Shown here one piece after another: positions 24,789 through 32,810 of a stretch of 64,000 nucleotides of DNA (its first letter is position 1; each line of letters begins with the position of its first letter). Where the stretch lies: positions 2,081,865 through 2,145,864 of the forward strand of contig JAGTTQ010000001.1 of the NCBI GenBank assembly GCA_018223415.1, written 5' to 3'. Under the pieces are notes generated by a model. It did no database searches. It was not told the DNA's origin and saw nothing but the letters and a program-made list of their open reading frames with translations. A program made the translations under genes and the position numbers. The stretch is from Eubacteriaceae bacterium Marseille-Q4139 (lineage in GTDB: Bacteria; Bacillota; Clostridia; Lachnospirales; Lachnospiraceae).

Positions 24789-26141
24789 CTACACCGCCAA
24801 GGCTCTTTCCATATCCTCCTCATTTTCCACCTGTGTTTTTCGGTTAAAGCAATAATTCTTGTAGGTGGTGCGCTCGTCCTCATGTCCAGCTTGCTTGCGA
24901 ACCTCATTGATATTGATTCCTCCGTCAATCAGGGAGGAAATATAACTTTTCCGTATTTTATGTTCGCTCTTTGGGTCAATGTTAATATGGTCACAGTATT
25001 TCCTTAACCGATAGTCAACCGCCCTTGGATTGATACGCCTTCCGCCATGGACAAACAGAAAGCCCTCATCCTTATAGCCTTGAGAACGATTATGTGCCAG
25101 AATCGTCTGAATTATCTTCCTTGCCTCTTTTGTCAGAAAGATATAGCGGTCGCCAGCGGATGATTTCAAATGTTCCACAATCTTCCACTCGGAGAAACTC
25201 CATGTACCATCCGGACGCTGCTTTGCTTGTCTTTGAGCCATCCGCTGAATATGGAGATATTTCCCATCCCTTGTAATGTCGCTTTCTTTCAATGCCACCA
25301 GTTCTCCTATTCTGACACCAATCTGAAAGGCAAGCGGAATCGCAAGAGCCGTAGTACAGCCCTTCTTCTGGAAATCCTCCCATGCCTCTTTTTCTACCGC
25401 CGGCCGTTCCCATGTCAAAAACACCTGTGTGGAATCATCCGGCTTTTTCTTTTTGACAAACAGCTTGCTGTCAATCTTGAATTGGCGAAATGGGTTTGTC
25501 ACTAACAGTTCATGGTCAACGCACCAATCAAGAATTTGCCGGATAATAATAGACATATTGTAATACTGCGTTTTTGTCATATTACAGTCACGTATTTTTT
25601 TCAATGTCCATTCCTTTAAATCGGCTTTTGTCATAGAACGAATCTTCCAGTCAATAATAGGGTCTTGGAGATAATAAGCAGTCCAATCGCTGTCAATTCT
25701 GCGGATATAACTGCTGGCAGTCGTTTCCAGCGCCTTAACTTTCAGCCATACGGGATAAATTGCCCTTAAGGTAGAAAAACGCTCCTGCTGGGCCTCCAGT
25801 TGCTTTTGTCGCTCCTGTTTCTGGTAAAAATCAATAATTTTTCGCTCCAGTTTTTCTTGGGTAACAGCGGTGACCGGCATTCTCCCTTTTGGTTTATCCG
25901 GGGCCGGAAGATAGGAAAGGTATCTACCTTTTTCATTCTTCCAGATATGATAAAAGTTGTCAATGTGCTGTTTCAGAATTTTCTGCTCTATTTTATACTG
26001 TTTTTTCATCTCTATTAAATCGAGCAGTTCTTCCTCGTCTATGGTATCCATCATACCAACTTCCAGCAACTTTGTCCATAGATTCTGTGTATTCGCTATG
26101 CTTGTGCGGATTTCATTCTGGGAAACTTTCTGTCGCTTCAT
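24789..26141 (-). CDS. Tyrosine recombinase (phage-type integrase)
   Basis: A 450-residue integrase. An N-terminal coiled region and a core-binding SAM-like domain (about residues 140-230) precede the catalytic domain. The catalytic residues are visible: Arg in QIGVRIGELVAL, His/Arg in SEHKIRKSYIS, His in AGHEDERTTYKNY and the nucleophile Tyr in the same segment. Its 3' end points to the tRNA-Gly att site, the usual arrangement. No excisionase gene is obvious; the small XRE protein could serve as directionality or repressor factor. Confidence 0.92.
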   Translation of the reverse strand: MKRQKVSQNEIRTSIANTQNLWTKLLEVGMMDTIDEEELLDLIEMKKQYKIEQKILKQHIDNFYHIWKNEKGRYLSYLPAPDKPKGRMPVTAVTQEKLERKIIDFYQKQERQKQLEAQQERFSTLRAIYPVWLKVKALETTASSYIRRIDSDWTAYYLQDPIIDWKIRSMTKADLKEWTLKKIRDCNMTKTQYYNMSIIIRQILDWCVDHELLVTNPFRQFKIDSKLFVKKKKPDDSTQVFLTWERPAVEKEAWEDFQKKGCTTALAIPLAFQIGVRIGELVALKESDITRDGKYLHIQRMAQRQAKQRPDGTWSFSEWKIVEHLKSSAGDRYIFLTKEARKIIQTILAHNRSQGYKDEGFLFVHGGRRINPRAVDYRLRKYCDHINIDPKSEHKIRKSYISSLIDGGININEVRKQAGHEDERTTYKNYCFNRKTQVENEEDMERALAV

Positions 26142-26165
26142 AGAAATCCCGCCTTTGATATAATA

Positions 26166-26662
26166 ATATGTCTTGCAAAAATATTATAGACAATTAAGAA
26201 ACAAAGGTAAAATGTCGGTATTTTTGCTCCTGTCTTAAAAAAAGATGTAGAAGTTCATACAAATCAAGCAATATAAAAGATAGAATTTCTAAAAAATTGG
26301 GAAACCAAAATTATAGGTACAGAGTTGTCGAAAATCATTCTCTTTTATTCACATTAGAAATTGATAAATAAAATGTAGAAATTGCAAGAAAATTATAATT
26401 CATAAATAATATATTAAATTTTCTAATATATTGCCATTCAAATAAAATCAAAATTGGTTCAAGAGGAAAGCCTAAAAAAATGAATATAAATTGATTCTGA
26501 CAAACAAGTGCTAATGAGCAACGCTTCTTTTTCCGATTTTTCTGCGCAAAATATAGCATTTTAGGAAAAAAGAAATATTATACAAAAAGAAAAATGTAGA
26601 AACGAATCAAATTTAAATTTTTTTCAGTTTTGACCTAATGAACCAATTTTGATAATGGGAAA
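26166..26662. other. AT-rich gene-free stretch in the element
   Basis: About 500 bases, strongly AT-rich, between the 5' end of the integrase gene and the 3' end of the XRE gene. Possible short frames lack ribosome sites and family features. It presumably holds the integrase promoter; I see no clear hairpin or repeat. Confidence 0.5.
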
Positions 26663-26878
26663 TCAAGGATAAGGGGTTCGGCAGTCTGTCCGGTTTAAAA
26701 GATAGTCGGTGCTGACATGATATAAGTCTGCAAGATTGCAAAGAATATCCAACGGAATTGAACGGGTCCCATTTTCATAATGCGCATATGTCCGTTGAGC
26801 AATATTCAGTTTATAAGCAACATAAGTTTGTGTCCAGAATTGCTCCTCCCTCAAGTCTTGCAGGCGTTCATATTTCAT
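26663..26878 (-). CDS. XRE-family HTH regulator of the element
   Basis: A 71-residue Cro/CI-type DNA-binding protein. The helix-turn-helix lies at about residues 15-55 (TQTYVAYKLNIAQRTYAHYE, then NGTRSIPLDILCNLADLYHV, then STDYLLNRT). It is divergent from the cargo genes. Two 15-base direct repeats lie in the intergenic region and probably are its operators. Confidence 0.85.
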   Translation of the reverse strand: MKYERLQDLREEQFWTQTYVAYKLNIAQRTYAHYENGTRSIPLDILCNLADLYHVSTDYLLNRTDCRTPYP

Positions 26879-26911
26879 AGGCCAATCTCCTTTTTGAAAT
26901 ATTATAGGTTA

Positions 26912-26955
26912 GAACAATTTGGGCTATTGACCTTTGGAACAAAATGGGCTAAACT
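26912..26955 (+). promoter_or_regulatory. Cargo promoter with direct-repeat operators
   Basis: GAACAATTTGGGCTA (26912-26926) and GAACAAAATGGGCTA (26937-26951) match in 13 of 15 positions, 25 bases apart. They flank TTGACC (26927-26932) and overlap TAAACT (26950-26955), a 17-base-spaced promoter. The layout suggests repression of the cargo by the XRE protein. Confidence 0.55.
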
Positions 26956-26998
26956 TATATTATCATCAAAAAATCTACACTATGGAGGAGGAAAAAAC

Positions 26999-27340
26999 AT
27001 GGATTTTCCCGGTATTAAAAAAGAGTATATGGAACAGATAGGTAAGCTAGAAAGTTGGATTGCGCAGATTAAACAAAATATAGAAAAGACTACAGAGGAA
27101 TCTATGCTTGATTCAAAGGTAATTGACCAGATGATTAAAGATATGCAGGAGGGCTTAGACGGGTTGAAAACAGCAAACAAAAAAGGAGAACTTTTTAAAA
27201 CTTTGTGCGCTATACAGCTAAAAATACACGAATTAGCGTTGTTATTAGCATCTATTGAAAAAGAGAAAGAATTCAAAATAACATCTTCCGATTTAGCTGG
27301 GCTTATTACAGAAATAGAGGAATATACCTTAGAAATTTAG
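26999..27340 (+). CDS. Small coiled-coil protein of unknown function
   Basis: A 113-residue protein, predicted almost fully helical, with charged heptad-like segments (MEQIGKLESWIAQIKQNIEK and VIDQMIKDMQEGLDGLKTAN). No signal peptide and no membrane segment are seen. The ATG at 26999 has a strong GGAGGAGG site. It ends 10 bases before the secreted protein gene, so the two are co-transcribed from the XRE-controlled promoter. No family is recognised; a partner or immunity-like role for the next gene would be inference. Confidence 0.75.
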   Translation: MDFPGIKKEYMEQIGKLESWIAQIKQNIEKTTEESMLDSKVIDQMIKDMQEGLDGLKTANKKGELFKTLCAIQLKIHELALLLASIEKEKEFKITSSDLAGLITEIEEYTLEI

Positions 27341-27350
27341 GGGGATATCA

Positions 27351-28349
27351 ATGAGAAAAAGTATTATTATTGGATTAGGTTTAGGTTTATGCGTGTCTTT
27401 CAACGCATATGCTGGTGAATGGAAACAAGATAGCAATGGTTGGTGGTGGCAGAATGATGATGGAACATTTCCGACAAACTGCTGGCAGTGGTTGGATGGG
27501 AATAGCGATGGTATTTTCGAGTGTTACTTTTTTGGAAATGACGGTTATCTGCTGTCTAATACTCAAATCGAGGGCTATCAGGTCGATACAAATGGCGCTT
27601 GGATAGAGAATGGACATGTTCAAACAAAAGGCGCAGAAGAATCTGTAAGCGAAGATACGGAATTAATGTTACAGTTAACACTTTCTGATTTTCCGGATGA
27701 TATGCCGGCTATTGTAAAACAAAAAATAGAGTCTTTAGGTATTGCCTGGCCTGGTACTAATCAATATTTAAAGATAAAGGATTGGTATTACTGTTTAGGA
27801 TGGGATTATGGGCCGGAAACGTTTAAATATAATTGGTATTTAACACGCGGAAAAGAAGATGGAAGTGTTGTAGAGGTACTTCATACGTTTGTGGAGGGGT
27901 TAGGTGGTTGGCCTAGCGGCATAGAATTAAGTGCAAGACAAGGTAAATTATGCTTTGGTAATGGGAGTAAATATTATCAATACGATTTACGCACGAATCA
28001 AGTTCGAGAGACAACAAAAGAAATGAATAATTCTTTAAAGCAGTCTCTAGGAAGTTATAATCCTCATGATAATTTGTATTATTTATGTGACATCAAAGAG
28101 GGGATTTTATATGTAAAAAATTATAAAAATGAGACAATTCGAACAGTAAGATTAAGTGCTACACTCCCAGAGTTCAGTAACAGTGATGTGGTTTATTATG
28201 GAGAATTTCCCCGTGGTTTTACCGACCATACAGAAACGATAGCTTATGTCTTTGCAGTACCGGGGAAGCAATTTTTGGGAGCCTCCCAATACACCGTAGA
28301 AATAGAAATTGACATTAACACCGGCGAAGTTATTAGAATTACAAGATAA
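27351..28349 (+). CDS. Secreted protein with cell-wall-binding-like repeats
   Basis: A 332-residue protein with a signal peptide (residues 1-21, LGLGLCVSFNAYA cleaved after AYA). Residues 22-85 hold choline-binding/glucan-binding-like repeats rich in Trp and Gly (GWWWQNDDGTFPTNCWQWLD, then GYQVDTNGAWIENG). Residues 100-332 form a beta-rich domain that I cannot assign; alternating Tyr/Trp-rich strands suggest a propeller-like or DUF5050-type fold. It is anchored to the wall or to surface glycans by analogy with such repeats. AT-rich codon use differs from the chromosome. Confidence 0.8.
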   Translation: MRKSIIIGLGLGLCVSFNAYAGEWKQDSNGWWWQNDDGTFPTNCWQWLDGNSDGIFECYFFGNDGYLLSNTQIEGYQVDTNGAWIENGHVQTKGAEESVSEDTELMLQLTLSDFPDDMPAIVKQKIESLGIAWPGTNQYLKIKDWYYCLGWDYGPETFKYNWYLTRGKEDGSVVEVLHTFVEGLGGWPSGIELSARQGKLCFGNGSKYYQYDLRTNQVRETTKEMNNSLKQSLGSYNPHDNLYYLCDIKEGILYVKNYKNETIRTVRLSATLPEFSNSDVVYYGEFPRGFTDHTETIAYVFAVPGKQFLGASQYTVEIEIDINTGEVIRITR

Positions 28350-28465
28350 AGGGTGTCGTTATGAATAGTGAAATAACAAAACGCAGGAAGCCATTATAAG
28401 GAACCGTATTTTGTTTATGCCGGTTTTCGTGACGATTCAGAATTTTATGGTCAATAACTCATAAA

Positions 28466-28490
28466 AAGCCGCCGCTGTCCGCGGCGGCTT
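28466..28490 (+). terminator. Terminator of the element cargo
   Basis: AAGCCGCCGC (28466-28475) pairs with GCGGCGGCTT (28481-28490) around a 5-base loop, followed by CCTTC. The T tract is poor. A decayed frame of about 20 codons lies between the cargo stop codon and this hairpin. Confidence 0.7.
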
Positions 28491-28504
28491 CCTTCATCTA
28501 AAGC

Positions 28505-28526
28505 AGGGTAGACCAAGGGGTAGACT
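28505..28526 (+). repeat. Tandem integrase arm-type sites, right end
   Basis: AGGGTAGACC (28505-28514) and GGGGTAGACT (28517-28526) match the left-end copies. A further pair of GGGTAGAG sequences lies outside the element at 28681-28699. Confidence 0.55.
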
Positions 28527-28579
28527 TGAAAGAACCGCCCTCAAACCTCCTTGATTTTCTTTGTTTTCCCGCTCTTTGT

Positions 28580-28609
28580 TGGGTTCGATTCCCATCACCC
28601 GCTTTTTTT
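28580..28609 (+). repeat. attR: repeated tRNA-Gly 3' end
   Basis: 20 bases identical to 24668-24687, then CCGCTTTTTTT against CTGCTTTTTTG. It is followed by a terminator-like hairpin (GCGCCGGA/TCCGGCGC, about 28616-28650) very similar to the one at 24703-24744. Confidence 0.85.
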
Positions 28610-28847
28610 ATTTGAGCGCCGGAGCCTTATTTTATGAGGGGTTCCGGCGCTTTTCCCATGCTCTGAAAAGGCTGCTGCGTGGGTAGAGTGGGGTAGAGTA
28701 AGAGAAAAATCCCGGTACCTCTTGCCCCTGTCTGACTCCATGTGCTAAAATGATACCACAACTCCACAATCTGCTAAAGAGAAAGTCAGAGACTTGGCTA
28801 AGATACCATTCTGATGAAGATACGAAAAAAGAATGGAGGAAAGGTTT

Positions 28848-29702
28848 ATGAGGAACGAATCAAACGAGATTGTGGAAAAGACACGAACGGTGCAGGCGGA
28901 GGCGCAAGAGATTTGGGAACACATAGGAATATCCAATGACTTTCTGTTTGGAAAGCTGATGCGAAGCCGACCGGGATTGTGCAGGAAACTGCTGCGGCGG
29001 ATTCTGCCGGAGTTAGACATTGCCCGCATCGAGTTAGTTGAGACACAAAAGACGATCCGGGAGGATCAGGATGCCCGTGGAGTGCGGTTGGATGTGTACG
29101 TGCGGGATGAGGCGGAACGAGTGTACAGCATCGAGATGCAGATGGCAGACACAAAAGAACTTCCCCGGCGCAGCCGGTACTATCAGGGGATGATTGATCT
29201 TCAGCTGTTGGAACGGGGAGAATTGTACCGGTCGTTAAATGACACTTATATCATTTTTATCTGTCCCTTTGATCTGTACGGAACCGGGCGGCATCGCTAC
29301 ACATTCGCAGGAGCCTGCCAGGAAGACCCTAAGGTGATGATTTCAGACGGTGCGGTGCGGATATTTCTAAATGCCAGGGGGACAATGGATGATGTCAGCA
29401 GCAGCTTGAAAGCATTTTTGGACTATGTGGCCGGGATTCTGACGGAAGATCCATTCGTGCAGGAACTGGATGAGGCGGTGGCGGAAGCCCGGAAAAATCG
29501 AGAATGGAGACATGAGTATATGACACTGTATCTGCGGGATCAGGAAAATTTGGAGAAAGGCCGTGCGGAGGGACTGGCAGAAGGACTAGAGCGAATGATT
29601 GCCGCTCTGAAAAAGTACGGCGTTCCAAGGGAGGAAATTATAAAAACGGTGCAGGAGAATTATGACCTGACGGAGGACGAGTTAAATCAGTACCTGGACT
29701 AG
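28848..29702 (+). CDS. Rpn-family recombination-promoting nuclease (PD-(D/E)XK)
   Basis: About 284 residues. The family pattern starts with SNDFLFGKLM, followed by the nuclease core GVRLDVYVRDE (catalytic Asp) and YSIEMQM (ExQ motif). PRRSRYYQGMIDLQLLERGE and YIIFICPFDLYG are typical of Rpn/PDDEXK_2 proteins, once annotated as putative transposases. Such genes promote RecA-independent recombination and vary quickly at their C-termini. The ATG at 28848 is chosen because GGAGGAAAGG lies just upstream; the upstream ATG at 28833 lies within that site. It is a single gene followed by its own terminator. Confidence 0.85.
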   Translation: MRNESNEIVEKTRTVQAEAQEIWEHIGISNDFLFGKLMRSRPGLCRKLLRRILPELDIARIELVETQKTIREDQDARGVRLDVYVRDEAERVYSIEMQMADTKELPRRSRYYQGMIDLQLLERGELYRSLNDTYIIFICPFDLYGTGRHRYTFAGACQEDPKVMISDGAVRIFLNARGTMDDVSSSLKAFLDYVAGILTEDPFVQELDEAVAEARKNREWRHEYMTLYLRDQENLEKGRAEGLAEGLERMIAALKKYGVPREEIIKTVQENYDLTEDELNQYLD

Positions 29703-29760
29703 GGATGGTTAGCGGATGGCAAGGCGGGAGACAAAAGCCGCTTTCATCACCTGCCTTGTT

Positions 29761-29788
29761 CCCCCGACCGTGTTCGGGGGATTTTTTG
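29761..29788 (+). terminator. Terminator of the Rpn gene
   Basis: CCCCCGA (29761-29767) pairs with TCGGGGG (29774-29780), followed by ATTTTTT. Confidence 0.9.
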
Positions 29789-29888
29789 TGCCCTGAAGCG
29801 GAGTCCTCTCACTCAAATTATAGAAAAAACCGATGAATAAATATTTCAATATAGATATTTTCTATTTAACTTCCGAAGCCCTTCGCGC

Positions 29889-29894
29889 TATACT
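29889..29894 (+). promoter_or_regulatory. -10 of the pst operon
   Basis: TATACT with TTTAAC (29865-29870) 18 bases upstream. The AT-rich region from 29840 may hold PhoP-type sites, but no clear repeat series can be fixed. Confidence 0.45.
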
Positions 29895-29944
29895 AAACAA
29901 AGCCGAAAGGCCAAAAATGACTATGAAAAAGAGAGGTACTTATT

Positions 29945-30979
29945 ATGCATTTCAAGAAATTAGCACGCGTTATGGCGCTGTCCTGCACGCTACTGGCTGC
30001 ATCCCTGACATTTGCAGGCTGCCAGAACGCCGCAGAAGAGACAACGGCTGCTGAGACAACCGTAAGCGAGACGACGGCAGAGTCCACAGAGGCTGAGACA
30101 GAAACAGAAGCCGAGACAACGGCGGAGGAATCCGCAGAGGAGACTGAGGCGGCGGCCGCAGAAGCAGGCGCTTTCGACGGACAGCTTGACTTCGCAGGCT
30201 CTTCCACGCTGGCTCCGGTTGTTTCCCAGATCGGCGAGTCCTTCATCGCTGAGTTCGGCACATGGGACAAGGTAGACGCTTCCTTCCCGGCCGATGAGAT
30301 TAAGATCAACGTGGTTTCCGGCGGTTCCGGACAGGGTGTAAAAGCCGTTCTTGATAAGACGAGCGAGTTTGGTATGCTGGCCCGCGGCGTAAAGGACGAG
30401 GAGAAGGAGCAGATTGCGGATATGCAGGAGTTCCAGATCGGAATTGATGCTCTGACCCTTGCCGTAAACCCCAATAACCCGATCACGGAAGTAAAGGATA
30501 ACCTGACAAAAGATGAGATCGTCAAGATTTTCTCCGGCGAGTATGCAAACTGGAGCGACCTGGATCCGTCCCTTCCGGAAAAGGAGATCGTTGTCATTAC
30601 CCGCGACATCAGCGGCGGTGCTCATGAAGTATTCCAGGAGAAGATCATGGGAGATGCCCAGGTAAAGCCGGAGGCCATCCAGGCTGCATCCATGGGTGCC
30701 CTTGTACAGAAGATCATTGACAACGAGTACGCCATCGGTTATGCTTCCTTTGGCGTTGTAAATCAGAACGAAGGCAAAGTAACTCCGTTAAAGGTAGACG
30801 GCGTAGAAGCTACGGAAGAAAACATCATCAGCGGTGACTACATCATCCAGCGTCCGCTGATCCTGATTGCGTCCGGTGAGCTTTCCGCTGAGAACCAGGC
30901 ATTCATGGAGTATGTCCAGGGCGAGACCGGAGCCAGCATCATCACCGAGCTTGGCTTCATCGTCACAGCCGCAGAGTAA
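29945..30979 (+). CDS. pstS: Phosphate ABC transporter substrate-binding lipoprotein
   Basis: A 344-residue lipoprotein. The signal peptide has the lipobox TFAGC near residue 25. A Thr/Glu-rich linker of about 50 residues follows, then the phosphate-binding fold: LDFAGSSTLAPVVSQ, VVSGGSGQGVKAVLD (phosphate contact loop), ITRDISGGAHEVFQEKI and YAIGYASFG. It captures phosphate outside the membrane and passes it to PstCA. First gene of pstSCAB; a hairpin after it probably lets PstS be made in excess. Confidence 0.93.
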   Translation: MHFKKLARVMALSCTLLAASLTFAGCQNAAEETTAAETTVSETTAESTEAETETEAETTAEESAEETEAAAAEAGAFDGQLDFAGSSTLAPVVSQIGESFIAEFGTWDKVDASFPADEIKINVVSGGSGQGVKAVLDKTSEFGMLARGVKDEEKEQIADMQEFQIGIDALTLAVNPNNPITEVKDNLTKDEIVKIFSGEYANWSDLDPSLPEKEIVVITRDISGGAHEVFQEKIMGDAQVKPEAIQAASMGALVQKIIDNEYAIGYASFGVVNQNEGKVTPLKVDGVEATEENIISGDYIIQRPLILIASGELSAENQAFMEYVQGETGASIITELGFIVTAAE

Positions 30980-31002
30980 TTTGCCCATAAAAAGGATTTG
31001 CT

Positions 31003-31040
31003 GCCTGTCCGTCCCCAGCCGGGGCGGATGGGCTTCCTTT
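31003..31040 (+). terminator. Partial terminator between pstS and pstC
   Basis: A GC-rich hairpin (CCGTCCCC against GGGGCGG, with outer G-U pairs) followed by CTTCCTTTG. Its position between the binding-protein gene and the permease genes suggests partial termination. Confidence 0.6.
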
Positions 31041-31102
31041 GTATTCCGGCGTTTTTTTGACCCGGAGGATGGCGGAATGGAAAGGAAGAAAGGAGAAAAA
31101 AC

Positions 31103-31987
31103 GTGAAGCGATTTGGCGACCGCGTCTTTCATGGGATCGCGGCGGCGGGAGCAGCCATTTCCGCGCTGCTGGTTCTGTTCGTACTGTTTTATATTGTAAA
31201 GGAGAGCATGCCGTTTCTTTCGGCCGGTGCGGGCCGTCTGTTTGACGGCAAGTCCTGGAGCCCGCTGGCGCCGGAACCGTCGTTTTCCATTGTGCCTATG
31301 ATTGCGGCTACGGCGGCGGTTTCCCTTTTAGCTGTGGTTATGGCTTTGCCGGTGGGGCTCGGCTGTGCGTTTTTCCTGTCCTTCTGCGTCAGCGAGAAAC
31401 CGGCGAAGACGGCACTGGCGTTTATCGACATGCTGGCCGGCGTGCCGTCGGTGATTTTCGGCTTCGTCGGCCTGGCTGTCCTGGTGAAGTGGATGGAGAA
31501 AACCCTGGACATGGCTACCGGGGAGAGCGTCCTGGCTGGCGGGATCCTTTTGGCCGTCATGCTGCTCCCGTATTTCGTCACCGGCTGCTACGAAACCATT
31601 GAAAAGGGGAAAGAGCTCTACGGAAACGCCTCCCTTTCCCTGGGCGTGTCCTCCTGGTACACCATGCGCCATGTGATCCTGCCGTTTTCTAAGGGCAGCA
31701 TCGCGGTCAACACGCTTCTGGCTCTCGGCCGCGCCATGGGAGAGACCATGGCAGTCATGATGGTGATGGGAAATTCGCCGGTTTTTCCGAAACTTCTCGG
31801 CCGCTCGGAGACGATTCCGTCCCTGATCGCTCTGGAGATGGGGACGGCGTCCTATAAAAGCGACCATTACGCAGCCCTTTACTCGGCGGCCCTCGTCTTG
31901 ATGGGGATGCTGCTTGTGATTCAGATTACGGCGCGGATTCTCGAAATCCGCTTTGGAAGAAAGGAGAACAGCCATGAAGCGAAATAG
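31103..31987 (+). CDS. pstC: Phosphate ABC transporter permease PstC
   Basis: A 294-residue inner-membrane permease with six predicted spans. The family EAA-type loop GNASLSLGVSSWYTMRHVILP and the sequence ALGRAMGETMAVMMVMGN are diagnostic of PstC. The GTG start follows AAAGGAG. The last 14 bases overlap pstA. Confidence 0.92.
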   Translation: MKRFGDRVFHGIAAAGAAISALLVLFVLFYIVKESMPFLSAGAGRLFDGKSWSPLAPEPSFSIVPMIAATAAVSLLAVVMALPVGLGCAFFLSFCVSEKPAKTALAFIDMLAGVPSVIFGFVGLAVLVKWMEKTLDMATGESVLAGGILLAVMLLPYFVTGCYETIEKGKELYGNASLSLGVSSWYTMRHVILPFSKGSIAVNTLLALGRAMGETMAVMMVMGNSPVFPKLLGRSETIPSLIALEMGTASYKSDHYAALYSAALVLMGMLLVIQITARILEIRFGRKENSHEAK

Positions 31988-32810
31988 GATTTTTGCCGTG
32001 TGGGTGGTGGTTTCCGGGCTTCTGGCCCTGGGGATTACCTTCTGGCTGTTCCTCTTTCTTCTATATAAAGGAGGCAGCCTGGTTTCGCCGGAGTTTTTTC
32101 TGGAGGAACCAAAGGGGATGCCGCTTGGAACCGAGGGCGGCGTTTTCCCGGCCATTGTGGGCTCTCTGCTTCTCGGCGGGCTTTCCGGCCTCATGGGCGG
32201 CTTTTTGTCCCTCTGCACATCGGTGTATCTGGTGTTTTACTGTGAAAAACGGTGGTTAAAGCGGCTCATCATGGACGCGCTTCAATGTCTGGCAGGAGTC
32301 CCGTCCATTGTTTTAGGGCTTTTCGGGTACAGCCTGTTTCTCATGTCATTCGGACTGAAAAGAAGTCTCCTGACGGCGTCCATGACCCTGGCGATCATGG
32401 TGATCCCGTTTATCACCCTGCGGCTCCAGAAGGCCATGGAAGAGACGTCGAAGGAGCAGTTCGTGACGTCTTTGAGCCTGGGGCTTCCAAAAAGCCATAC
32501 GATCCTCTGTCTCGTCTTCCCTGTGTGCCTGCGGCGGATTTTAACGGCCCTGGGCCTTGGAATCGGCTTTGCCATGGGGGCGACGGCCCCGATCATGTAC
32601 ACGGGGGCCGTGGTTTCCGGCGGTGTGCCGGACTCGGTCATGGATCCGGTCATGGCGCTGCCCATGCACCTTTACACGCTGGCAAGCACGGGAATTTCCA
32701 TGGACATGGCTTATGCCACGGCCTTCGTCCTGATCGTGCTGCTTCTGATTATCAACCTGCTCTGCCATTTTGCGGGAGCCTTTAAAGGAGACAGGACATG
32801 GAAAAAATAG
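31974..32810 (+). CDS. pstA: Phosphate ABC transporter permease PstA
   Basis: A 278-residue permease with six spans and the loop TSLSLGLPKSHTILCLVFPV. It follows PstC and precedes PstB as in other pst operons. The ATG at 31974 is chosen over 31953 because GAAGGAG lies just upstream; the start overlaps pstC. Confidence 0.9.
   Translation: MKRNRIFAVWVVVSGLLALGITFWLFLFLLYKGGSLVSPEFFLEEPKGMPLGTEGGVFPAIVGSLLLGGLSGLMGGFLSLCTSVYLVFYCEKRWLKRLIMDALQCLAGVPSIVLGLFGYSLFLMSFGLKRSLLTASMTLAIMVIPFITLRLQKAMEETSKEQFVTSLSLGLPKSHTILCLVFPVCLRRILTALGLGIGFAMGATAPIMYTGAVVSGGVPDSVMDPVMALPMHLYTLASTGISMDMAYATAFVLIVLLLIINLLCHFAGAFKGDRTWKK

Larger units (their letters stand above)
24668..28609. mobile_element. 3.9-kb integrative element in the tRNA-Gly(TCC) 3' end
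   Basis: Direct repeats of the tRNA-Gly 3' end bound the element: 24668-24697 and 28580-28609, identical over 20 bases (TGGGTTCGATTCCCATCACC) and nearly so afterwards. It carries a tyrosine integrase adjacent to the tRNA, an XRE regulator, a small coiled-coil protein and a secreted protein. Base composition is clearly AT-richer than the flanks, which supports transfer. No replication, relaxase or virion genes are present, so it is mobilised by other elements or defective. Confidence 0.85.

Noticed and set aside
26335..26559. 74-codon reverse-strand frame in the element
   Set aside because: Very AT-rich, Phe/Ile/Asn-rich translation without ribosome site; expected by chance at this composition.
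28505..28699. CRISPR-like repeats
   Set aside because: The short GGGTAGA repeats have no regular spacer series; their symmetric placement near both element ends points to integrase arm sites.
31328..32218. Long reverse-strand frame across pstC and pstA
   Set aside because: Antisense shadow of two well-recognised permease genes; composition is Arg/His-rich and unlike a protein.
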